5,688 nucleotides of DNA from Gammaproteobacteria bacterium RIFCSPHIGHO2_02_FULL_42_13 (GTDB lineage: Bacteria; Pseudomonadota; Gammaproteobacteria; UBA12402), in assembly GCA_001801405.1 (NCBI GenBank), contig MGXQ01000054.1:31249-36936 (forward strand). The letters are read 5' to 3'. Under the pieces are notes generated by a model, which was given only the letters and a program-made list of their open reading frames with translations, ran no database searches and was not told where the DNA came from. Each line of letters opens with the position of its first letter. Within the stretch, counting starts at the first letter, position 1. The position numbers and the translations under genes are program-made. Below, one piece after another: positions 1 through 5,639 of the stretch.

Positions 1-266
1 GCGGCAATATAGTTATTGAATTGATAGCCTAAAACGCCGCGATAGCCGAAATTGGAGCTATTGACTATACCGTTGTCGACTTCTTGGCTTTGTGAGGGGC
101 TATCAAATCCAGATAGGCCATAATGCGTTTCTGTAGCACCCAGTAACATGCCGATATAAACGCTTTTAAGGCGAGTGATGGAATGCATTGTTGATGATGC
201 AGCGATGGCTGTACCGAGTGCCAAAACGGCTGCGCTAATCACTGCAACGCTTAACTTCCTGTTCAT
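1..266 (-). CDS. Outer-membrane beta-barrel protein, 5' part only (runs off the left edge)
   Basis: The first 88 codons of a minus-strand gene are visible. Residues 1-23 form a typical Sec signal peptide: a basic start (MNRK), a hydrophobic core rich in Ala, Val and Leu, and small residues ending in AIAA before SS, where cleavage is likely. The mature part has two stretches with the alternating aromatic/small pattern of barrel strands, VYIGMLLGATETHYG (about 37-51) and NFGYRGVLGYQF (about 72-83). Between them is a polar Ser/Asp/Asn/Gln-rich segment that looks like a surface loop. This is the usual layout of small OmpA/OmpW-like or surface-antigen barrels of about 200-250 residues, but too little is present to name a family. 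The start is supported by GTGAGG at 275-280 (complement), about eight bases upstream. The gene is divergent from accA. I am fairly sure of outer-membrane export and unsure of the subfamily. Confidence 0.8.
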   Translation of the reverse strand, partial: MNRKLSVAVISAAVLALGTAIAASSTMHSITRLKSVYIGMLLGATETHYGLSGFDSPSQSQEVDNGIVNSSNFGYRGVLGYQFNNYIA

Positions 267-400
267 GCTAGTGGCCTCACTTCCGTTGTTTTTTTCTTCC
301 CTCTATATATTGTTAGCATGGCTTACGGGGCATTGCCATACGAATGAGGACATTTTTTGTGTTTTTTTGTGATACTGCGGCATAAACAGGTTTGATAAAG

Positions 401-430
401 TGGATTTTTGATGGCATAGCACTGTATAAT
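401..430 (+). promoter_or_regulatory. Probable accA promoter with consensus -10
   Basis: TATAAT at 425-430 is a perfect sigma-70 -10 hexamer, placed 36 bases before the chosen accA start. The -35 is poor: the best-spaced hexamer is TGGATT at 401-406 with an 18-base spacer. Transcription would start near 437, inside the dyad described separately. A weak -35 with a strong -10 fits a promoter that depends on an activator or is tuned low, but this is inference. Confidence 0.5.
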
Positions 431-451
431 TCATGTTCAAGATATGAACAA
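423..451 (-). promoter_or_regulatory. Possible promoter of the barrel-protein gene
   Basis: Read on the minus strand, TTGTTC (446-451) is followed after 17 bases by TATACA (423-428). These match sigma-70 consensus at three and four positions of six. The element sits back to back with the accA promoter and covers the same dyad, so the two genes could share control. It would give a 5' leader of roughly 150 bases. The match is weak, and a promoter closer to the gene, in the AT-rich stretch at 300-315, is also possible. Confidence 0.22.
434..450. promoter_or_regulatory. Inverted repeat TGTTCA-N5-TGAACA, possible operator
   Basis: Two perfect 6-base arms (434-439 and 445-450) are separated by AGATA. 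The dyad starts four bases after the accA -10 and covers the expected transcription start, a classic position for a repressor site. It also overlaps the possible divergent promoter. A 17-base dyad of this form suits a dimeric helix-turn-helix protein, but I cannot assign a regulator. It could also form a weak hairpin at the 5' end of the accA mRNA. Confidence 0.4.
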
Positions 452-453
452 AT

Positions 454-457
454 AGGA
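454..457 (+). promoter_or_regulatory. accA ribosome binding site, decides the start codon
   Basis: AGGA at 454-457 lies only two bases before the ATG at 460 but eight bases before the in-frame ATG at 466. The second spacing is normal for a Shine-Dalgarno site and the first is too short, so translation most likely begins at 466. Confidence 0.65.
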
Positions 458-465
458 TTATGGCT

Positions 466-1413
466 ATGAATTTGGATTTTTTGACCTTTGAGCAGCCTAT
501 TGCTGAGCTGCAAGCAAAAATCGAAGAATTACGTAATTTACAGACGACAAATAGTACCTCTTTCGATATGACCAATGAAATTGCTAAATTAGAGCAGCGA
601 TGCGAACAGTTAACGCAATCAATTTTTGCTGATTTAAAACCGATGCAAGTCGTGCAAATTGCGAGACATCCGCAACGCCCTTATGTGTTGGATTATATTG
701 AACGAATATTTACAGATTTTGATGAGTTGCAAGGGGATCGTCATTACGGAAAAGGATCGGCGATTGTCGGTGGATTAGCGCGCTTAGAGGGCGAGTCGAT
801 GGTGATTTTGGGTCATCAAAAAGGGCGAAAAACAACCGAAAAAGTCGCGCGTAATTTTGGTATGCCGTGCCCCGAAGGTTATCGCAAAGCATTGCGCATT
901 ATGCAATTGGCTGAAAAATTTAAATTACCGCTCTTAACCTTTATTGATACGCCGGGTGCTTATCCGGGCATTGATGCGGAAGAACATAATCAAAGTGAAG
1001 CGATTGCGCGAAATTTACAAGTGATGTCACAATTAAAAACGCCGATCATTTGTACGGTCACCGGCGAAGGTGGATCCGGCGGGGCGCTTGCGATTGGCGT
1101 GGGTGATTGCATTATGATGTTGCAATATAGCGTTTATTCGGTGATTTCTCCTGAAGGTTGCGCATCGATTTTATGGAAAAACTCTAAAAAAGCGGCTGAG
1201 GCGGCGGAAGCGTTAGGATTAACGGCCGTTGATTTATCACGATTAAGATTGATTGATCATGTGTTGCGAGAGCCACTAGGTGGCGCGCATCGTGATGTGG
1301 ATGATATGGCGGTGCGGTTAAAACAAGCGTTGAAAGAACAGTTGAAGATATTACAAGCCAAGCCGATTGATCAATTGCTCAAAGAGCGATATCAGAAATT
1401 GATGGCGTATTAA
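466..1413 (+). CDS. accA: Acetyl-CoA carboxylase, carboxyltransferase subunit alpha
   Basis: AccA pairs with AccD to form the carboxyltransferase that moves CO2 from biotin on AccB to acetyl-CoA, giving malonyl-CoA, the first committed step of fatty acid synthesis in the cytoplasm. The 315-residue product aligns from end to end with the 319-residue E. coli protein: it opens with MNLDFLTFEQPIAEL, has a helical Glu/Gln/Leu-rich N-terminal region to about 60, then ARHPQRPYVLDYI and FDELQGDRHYG. It carries FIDTPGAYPG at 159-168, the glycine-rich GEGGSGGALAIGVGD at 200-214 of the crotonase-type fold, and SVISPEGCASILWK. The end, RYQKLMAY, is also family-typical. The ATG at 466 is preferred over 460 because of the ribosome-site spacing and because it matches the E. 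coli start. tilS follows after 33 bp, probably on the same mRNA. Nothing is missing or broken. Confidence 0.97.
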   Translation: MNLDFLTFEQPIAELQAKIEELRNLQTTNSTSFDMTNEIAKLEQRCEQLTQSIFADLKPMQVVQIARHPQRPYVLDYIERIFTDFDELQGDRHYGKGSAIVGGLARLEGESMVILGHQKGRKTTEKVARNFGMPCPEGYRKALRIMQLAEKFKLPLLTFIDTPGAYPGIDAEEHNQSEAIARNLQVMSQLKTPIICTVTGEGGSGGALAIGVGDCIMMLQYSVYSVISPEGCASILWKNSKKAAEAAEALGLTAVDLSRLRLIDHVLREPLGGAHRDVDDMAVRLKQALKEQLKILQAKPIDQLLKERYQKLMAY

Positions 1414-1446
1414 ATTAGTTACGGCTCAACCTGCTCAGAGATCTTT

Positions 1447-2700
1447 ATGTTTGATGAACTGAATAACCTTTTACAAAAATATCCTAATCATGTAACGATC
1501 TGGATCGCCTATAGTGGTGGTGTGGATTCGCATGTGTTATTACATGCGGTGTGTGAGTGGCGCAAGCAATATCTTAATCGTACGATTCATGCCGTGCATG
1601 TGCATCACGGCTTACAAGCGGATGCGGATAAATGGGTGACGCATTGCGACCAGGTGTGTCAAGCATTACAAGTGGGTTGTACAATATTATACGTCGATAT
1701 TGAAAAAACGGCGAAACAAAGCATGGAAGCAGAAGCGCGAAAAGCCAGATACAATGCACTGGCGACATTAATGCAAGCCGGTGATGTTTTGCTGACGGCG
1801 CAGCATCAAGATGATCAGGCAGAAACATGCTTGTTGCAATTTTTGCGCGGCGCAGGGGCTCGGGGTTTGGCGGCGATGCCGCAAATCATGCCGTTTTCAC
1901 GGGGATATTTGGTGCGTCCATTGATTTCGATTTCTAAGCAAGAAATTTTAGATTATGCAAAAGAACATCAGTTGCGTTGGGTCGAGGATTCCACTAATTT
2001 AGATGAACAATTTACGCGAAATTTTTTGCGCGCTCGCATCATGCCATTATTGAAATCGCGCTGGCCGAATGTGCCAGAAACGATTGCGCGTGTGGCAGCG
2101 CACTCAGCGGAAACAAAAAATTTATTAGAAGATTTAGCGCAAACGGATTTGCAACAGGTTAAAAGTGAATATGGGTTATCTGTTCAGCGATTACGTGCGT
2201 TATCCTGCGCGCGGCAAAAAAATCTGTTGCGTTATTGGTTTTATCAACAAGATTATTTATTGCCGAGCACGATTAAACTACAGCATATTATTAATGATGT
2301 CGTGATGGCGCGAGAGGATGCAACTCCTTGTGTACAATGGTCCGATGTTGAAGTGCGACGTTTTGGCGATGATTTATACGTGATGCCAGTGCGTGATAGG
2401 CATGATGTTTCAGTAGAATATAGCTGGGATGGGGTGGAGCCTCTTCATGTAAAGACAGGTGTGTTGATTTGTCAGGGTGCGCGCCGAAACATGACCGTCA
2501 GATTTCGGCGTGGTGGCGAAGTTTGTCGATTACGGGGGCGAACGGGTACACATGAATTAAAAAAATTGTTTCAAGAATGGCAAGTGCCACCTTGGGAACG
2601 TGATCGTGTGCCGTTAATTTTTGTGGATGGTCAGTTGGCTGCGATTGTTGGCTGTGCAGTTTGCGAGGGATATGAAGAGTTGAGTTTTCAATGGACATAA
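1447..2700 (+). CDS. tilS: tRNA(Ile)-lysidine synthetase
   Basis: TilS uses ATP to join lysine to the wobble cytidine (C34) of the CAU-anticodon isoleucine tRNA, changing its identity from Met to Ile so that AUA is read correctly. The 417-residue product (E. coli 432) starts with the N-type ATP-pyrophosphatase domain: the PP-loop SGGVDS is at 23-28, VHVHHGL at 50-56, and the HxDDQAET motif (QHQDDQAET) at 119-127. VEDSTN and FTRNFLRARIMPLL follow near 180-200. A linking TilS domain comes next. The C-terminal TilS domain is marked by RGRTGTHELKKLFQEW (363-378) and VPPWERDRVPLIF, used in tRNA recognition. The ATG at 1447 has a modest AGAGA (1437-1441) five bases upstream. It follows accA closely and ends at a terminator, so the two are probably co-transcribed. 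The gene is intact and should be essential if no tRNA(Ile) with a UAU anticodon exists. Confidence 0.96.
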   Translation: MFDELNNLLQKYPNHVTIWIAYSGGVDSHVLLHAVCEWRKQYLNRTIHAVHVHHGLQADADKWVTHCDQVCQALQVGCTILYVDIEKTAKQSMEAEARKARYNALATLMQAGDVLLTAQHQDDQAETCLLQFLRGAGARGLAAMPQIMPFSRGYLVRPLISISKQEILDYAKEHQLRWVEDSTNLDEQFTRNFLRARIMPLLKSRWPNVPETIARVAAHSAETKNLLEDLAQTDLQQVKSEYGLSVQRLRALSCARQKNLLRYWFYQQDYLLPSTIKLQHIINDVVMAREDATPCVQWSDVEVRRFGDDLYVMPVRDRHDVSVEYSWDGVEPLHVKTGVLICQGARRNMTVRFRRGGEVCRLRGRTGTHELKKLFQEWQVPPWERDRVPLIFVDGQLAAIVGCAVCEGYEELSFQWT

Positions 2701-2733
2701 AAAAAGCCCCGCTAAAAAGCGAGGCTTTTTTTT
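2701..2733. terminator. Bidirectional Rho-independent terminator between convergent genes
   Basis: The arms AGCCCCGCT (2705-2713) and AGCGAGGCT (2718-2726) pair with one C/A mismatch around an AAAA loop. An eight-T run (2726-2733) follows on the plus strand and a T-run (2699-2705 complement) follows on the minus strand. It starts directly after the tilS stop codon and lies 12 bases beyond the stop of the facing small gene, so it can end transcripts from both sides. Confidence 0.9.
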
Positions 2734-2745
2734 CTAAAGAATCAA

Positions 2746-2934
2746 TTAGCAACAGCCATTGCTTTTCCAGATATAATTGATCAATGCACCAACCGCTAAG
2801 ATGGGGATCATGATATCAAAGAAATTGGTCATGTAGATGACCCATTGCAATTGAGCTCTTGGGAGGCTGACCCCTAAAATTGCAACCACGATTGCAACCA
2901 CGATCAGTAACCAGCCAACAAATTTACGTAACAT
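2746..2934 (-). CDS. Small two-helix inner-membrane protein, function unknown
   Basis: This 62-residue protein has no function I recognise. Two hydrophobic helices are visible, about 5-24 (FVGWLLIVVAIVVAILGVSL) and about 38-56, joined by a short PRAQLQW turn. Basic residues sit at the N-terminus (R3, K4) and after helix 2 (K57), so a hairpin with both ends in the cytoplasm is likely, although R26 lies in the outer turn. The protein ends in SNGCC, with two terminal cysteines. A strong Shine-Dalgarno AAGGAGA (2941-2947, complement) lies six bases before the ATG, and the stop is 12 bases from a shared terminator, so this looks like a real expressed gene. It stands alone, convergent with tilS and divergent from pyrG. 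There is no signal-peptidase site or lipobox. Helix 1 contains a VVAI duplication. Confidence 0.8.
   Translation of the reverse strand: MLRKFVGWLLIVVAIVVAILGVSLPRAQLQWVIYMTNFFDIMIPILAVGALINYIWKSNGCC
2879..2904. repeat. Perfect 12-bp tandem duplication inside the small membrane gene
   Basis: ATTGCAACCACG occurs twice in direct succession (2879-2890 and 2891-2902), and the next two bases begin a third copy. On the coding (minus) strand it encodes VVAI twice, residues 12-15 and 16-19, in the core of helix 1. The identical bases, including wobble positions, point to a recent duplication rather than selection for similar residues. Confidence 0.9.
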
Positions 2935-2972
2935 ATTGCTTCTCCTTAGTTTAGGTCTAAAAAATACAAAAA

Positions 2973-2986
2973 AACGATAAATCGTT
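2973..2986. promoter_or_regulatory. Palindrome AACGAT-AA-ATCGTT upstream of the small membrane gene
   Basis: Two perfect 6-base arms flank a two-base centre, 39 bases ahead of the minus-strand start at 2934. It lies between the possible promoter (2999-3027) and the ribosome site, so it could be an operator. On the minus strand it is followed by a run of seven Ts, so a weak attenuator-like hairpin is also possible, although a two-base loop is unfavourable. Confidence 0.35.
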
Positions 2987-2998
2987 CCACAGTATTTA

Positions 2999-3027
2999 AG
3001 ACTAAAGCGAGACGGTCAGATAGTCAA
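2999..3027 (-). promoter_or_regulatory. Possible promoter of the small membrane gene
   Basis: On the minus strand TTGACT (3022-3027, five of six matches to the -35 consensus) is followed after 17 bases by TAGTCT (2999-3004, three of six matches). The good -35 and correct spacing make it the best candidate in this stretch, but the -10 is poor. Confidence 0.3.
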
Positions 3028-3097
3028 TTTATAATCTATGTTTTAAGAGGTTTTTTTAATATTGATCAAATAAAACCCTAATTTTTGCAAAAAAATG

Positions 3098-3126
3098 TTC
3101 AAATATTATTCGAATTATGGTATATT
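3098..3126 (+). promoter_or_regulatory. pyrG promoter with extended -10
   Basis: TTCAAA (3098-3103) and TATATT (3121-3126) are separated by exactly 17 bases, and the -10 is preceded by TG at 3118-3119 in the TGn position of an extended -10. Transcription should start near 3133, giving a leader of about 48 bases with no obvious attenuator hairpin. AT-rich DNA just upstream (3050-3097) could act as an UP element. It should serve pyrG and kdsA together. Confidence 0.7.
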
Positions 3127-3180
3127 GCACCAGCGTAATGATTTTGTTAATGTTCCTGTTTCAGCAAGATTCGAGGATGT

Positions 3181-4803
3181 ATGGCGCGATTTATTTTCTT
3201 TACAGGTGGGGTGGTTTCGTCATTAGGCAAGGGTATTGCTGCCGCTTCGCTCGGTGCCATTCTTGAGGCTTGTGGCCTTAAAATCAATATGCTCAAATTA
3301 GATCCCTATATCAATGTCGATCCCGGTACGATGAACCCTTTTCAGCATGGCGAAGTTTTTGTGACCGACGATGGCGCTGAAACAGATCTCGATTTAGGCC
3401 ATTATGAACGGTTTGTTCGATTTAAAGCAGGCCAACGCAATAATTGCACGAGCGGGCGCGTGTATGCCGAGGTCATTCATAAAGAACGCCAGGGCGATTA
3501 TTTGGGTAGCACGGTCCAAGTGATTCCGCATATTACCGATGAAATTAAAAAATATATTTGTGCGCTCGAAGAAGATAATGATGTGGTGCTCGTGGAAATT
3601 GGTGGAACAGTCGGTGATATTGAATCGTTACCTTTTTTAGAAGCGATTCGTCAATTGCGTTTTGATTTAGGTCGCGAGCGCACGTTGTTTATTCATTTAA
3701 CCTTGGTGCCTTATATTAAAACCGCGGGCGAATTAAAAACAAAACCCACGCAGCATTCTGTCAAAGAATTGCGATCGATTGGTATTCAGCCCGATATTTT
3801 GTTGTGTCGTTCAGGTCAAGCATTATCGGATAAATTACGCGAGAAGATTGCATTGTTTACCAATGTCGAAAAACATGCGGTTATTCCCGCTTTAGATGTG
3901 GAAAGCATTTATCAATTGCCCATCGCCTTTCATGAAAATGGGTTAGATGCTATTGTGATTGAAAAATTAAATATCAACGCAAAAAAACCGGATTTATCAG
4001 AATGGCAAGCGGTCGTTGACGCACAAAACAATCCACAGCGATCCGTGTTGATTGCGATGGTCGGCAAATACATGGATATTCGTGATTCGTATAAATCACT
4101 ATCCGAAGCTTTAATTCACGCGGGTATCCATACGCAAACCAATATTGATATCGATTATATTGAATCTGAAACACTCGAGGTGCATGGAACGGGTTGTTTA
4201 AAGGCGTATGATGCGATTTTAATTCCGGGTGGTTTTGGCGAACGTGGTGTTGAAGGAAAAATCTTGGCGGTGCAGTATGCGCGTGAACATAACATTCCAT
4301 TTTTAGGAATTTGTTTGGGATTGCAAATTGCATTGATTGAATTTGCGCGCAACAAAGCGGGCATGTCAGATGCGAATAGTACAGAATTTAACAAAAAAAC
4401 GACATACCCAGTTGTTGGATTGATTACCGAGTGGATGGATAAAAGTGGTGAAATAAAAAAATTAGGAAAACATCCTCATTTAGGTGGCACGATGCGTTTG
4501 GGCGGCCAAGTGTGTTTATTGAAAAAAAATTCATTGGCGGCGCGCATTTATGGACAAGATAGAATTATCGAACGTCATCGTCATCGCTACGAAGTCAACG
4601 ATAAATATCGTGATGAATTAGTGAAGCAGGGATTAGTGATTTCAGGCGTATCAGAAGATGGTAATTTAGTGGAGATGATTGAATTAGCGGATCATCCATG
4701 GTTTGTCGCTTGTCAGTTTCATCCGGAATTTACCTCGAATCCGCGCGATGGACATCCGCTGTTCACGAGTTTTATCGAGAGTGCAAAAGGAAACACAACA
4801 TGA
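3181..4803 (+). CDS. pyrG: CTP synthase (glutamine-hydrolysing)
   Basis: PyrG makes CTP from UTP, ATP and glutamine, the last step of pyrimidine nucleotide synthesis. The 540-residue protein (E. coli 545) has the synthetase domain at about 1-265 and a class I glutamine amidotransferase domain at about 290-535. In the first are the P-loop GGVVSSLGKG (9-18, Lys17), the Mg-site Asp71 in TDLDLGHYERF, Glu139 before IGGTVGDIES, and the UTP/CTP-site KTKPTQHSV (186-194). In the second are the oxyanion-hole GGFG (350-353), the nucleophile Cys378 in GICLG, and His514/Glu516 in QFHPEF, so both activities should be intact. GAGGA (3173-3177) lies only three bases from the ATG, a rather short spacing. An overlapping ATG at 3177 is out of frame, and MARFIFFTGGVVSS is a normal PyrG start. 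kdsA overlaps its end by four bases. Feedback by CTP is expected from the family. Confidence 0.97.
   Translation: MARFIFFTGGVVSSLGKGIAAASLGAILEACGLKINMLKLDPYINVDPGTMNPFQHGEVFVTDDGAETDLDLGHYERFVRFKAGQRNNCTSGRVYAEVIHKERQGDYLGSTVQVIPHITDEIKKYICALEEDNDVVLVEIGGTVGDIESLPFLEAIRQLRFDLGRERTLFIHLTLVPYIKTAGELKTKPTQHSVKELRSIGIQPDILLCRSGQALSDKLREKIALFTNVEKHAVIPALDVESIYQLPIAFHENGLDAIVIEKLNINAKKPDLSEWQAVVDAQNNPQRSVLIAMVGKYMDIRDSYKSLSEALIHAGIHTQTNIDIDYIESETLEVHGTGCLKAYDAILIPGGFGERGVEGKILAVQYAREHNIPFLGICLGLQIALIEFARNKAGMSDANSTEFNKKTTYPVVGLITEWMDKSGEIKKLGKHPHLGGTMRLGGQVCLLKKNSLAARIYGQDRIIERHRHRYEVNDKYRDELVKQGLVISGVSEDGNLVEMIELADHPWFVACQFHPEFTSNPRDGHPLFTSFIESAKGNTT
4787..4791 (+). promoter_or_regulatory. kdsA ribosome binding site inside the end of pyrG
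   Basis: AAGGA lies eight bases before the ATG at 4800, within the last codons of pyrG. It settles the kdsA start against the longer in-frame reading from 4698, and with the ATGA overlap suggests translational coupling. Confidence 0.75.
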
Positions 4804-5639
4804 AACTATGCAGCTTCGACGTCGGCCTCGACAAACCTTTTTTTTTAATTGCGGGCCCCTGTGTCATCGAAAGCGAAAGCTTAACATTAGAAATTGCGGC
4901 GCAATTAAAATTATTGACGCAAGAATTAAAAATTCCTTTTATTTTTAAAGCGTCATTCGACAAAGCCAATCGTTCATCACACCAAAGTTTTCGCGGGCCG
5001 GGAATGATCGAAGGATTAGCAGTGTTGCGCAAAGTGAAAGAACAAGTGCAAGTGCCGATTTTAACGGACGTGCATGAAAATACACCGTTAGATGAAGTAG
5101 CGAGCGTCGTCGATGTCTTGCAAACACCGGCGTTTTTATGTCGTCAAACCGATTTTATGCAGCGCGTGGCGAATCAAAAATTACCGGTCAATATTAAAAA
5201 AGGACAGTTTTTATCGCCATGGGATATGAAAAACGTGGTCGAAAAAATGCGTGCAACGGGTAATAAACAATTGATGGTGTGTGAGCGCGGCGCATCGTTT
5301 GGTTATAATAATTTGATTTCGGACATGCGATCACTCGTCGTGATGCGCGATACAAATTGCCCTGTTGTGATGGATGTAACGCATTCGGTACAGTTGCCGG
5401 GCGGATTAGGTAACGCAACGGGTGGACAACGTGAATTTATTCCGGCGCTCGCGCGCGCAGCGATTGCGGTTGGGGTGTCGGGCGTTTTTATGGAAACGCA
5501 TCCCGATCCGGATAAAGCCTTAAGTGACGGCCCGAATATGTGGCCCCTTGCGCAGATGAAAGCTCTCTTAATTCAGCTTAAAGATATCGATGCAATAATC
5601 AAATCCTCAGCAGATTGTCATCCCCGGGATTTCGCGTAG
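4800..5639 (+). CDS. kdsA: 3-deoxy-D-manno-octulosonate 8-phosphate synthase, metal-type
   Basis: KdsA condenses phosphoenolpyruvate with arabinose 5-phosphate to give Kdo 8-phosphate, the precursor of the lipopolysaccharide inner-core sugar. The 279-residue TIM-barrel protein (E. coli 284) shows IAGPCVIES at 17-25, KASFDKANRSS at 50-60, RGPG at 65-68, DVTHSVQLPGG at 192-202, METHPDP at 231-237 and SDGP at 242-245. Cys21, His195, Glu232 and Asp243 match the four metal ligands of the Aquifex-type enzyme; E. coli has Asn in place of the Cys, so this one is predicted to need a divalent metal. The start at 4800 overlaps the pyrG stop (ATGA) and has its own AAGGA. The C-terminus is odd: after LKDIDAIIKSSAD the last seven residues, CHPRDFA, and the stop lie in a palindromic repeat, replacing the usual tail. 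The core enzyme is complete. Whether eno follows, as in many relatives, cannot be seen. Confidence 0.95.
   Translation: MKLCSFDVGLDKPFFLIAGPCVIESESLTLEIAAQLKLLTQELKIPFIFKASFDKANRSSHQSFRGPGMIEGLAVLRKVKEQVQVPILTDVHENTPLDEVASVVDVLQTPAFLCRQTDFMQRVANQKLPVNIKKGQFLSPWDMKNVVEKMRATGNKQLMVCERGASFGYNNLISDMRSLVVMRDTNCPVVMDVTHSVQLPGGLGNATGGQREFIPALARAAIAVGVSGVFMETHPDPDKALSDGPNMWPLAQMKALLIQLKDIDAIIKSSADCHPRDFA

Noticed and set aside
175..372. A plus-strand 65-residue hydrophobic reading frame
   Set aside because: It lies antisense to the signal peptide and 5' region of the outer-membrane protein gene, has no good ribosome site, and its hydrophobicity is a by-product of the opposite-strand coding and T-rich DNA.
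460..465. ATG at 460 as the accA start
   Set aside because: AGGA would be only two bases away. The ATG at 466 has correct spacing and matches the E. coli AccA N-terminus.
3030..3035. TATAAT on the plus strand as another pyrG promoter
   Set aside because: No acceptable -35 lies 15-19 bases upstream, and the extended -10 promoter at 3098-3126 is much better placed.
3974..4333. Minus-strand 119-residue frame inside pyrG
   Set aside because: It is a shadow of the strongly conserved pyrG frame, with no start signals and no recognisable motif.
4698..4799. A longer kdsA reading from 4698
   Set aside because: It would overlap the conserved glutaminase end of pyrG by about 100 bases. The residues are not KdsA-like, and the ATG at 4800 has a proper AAGGA.
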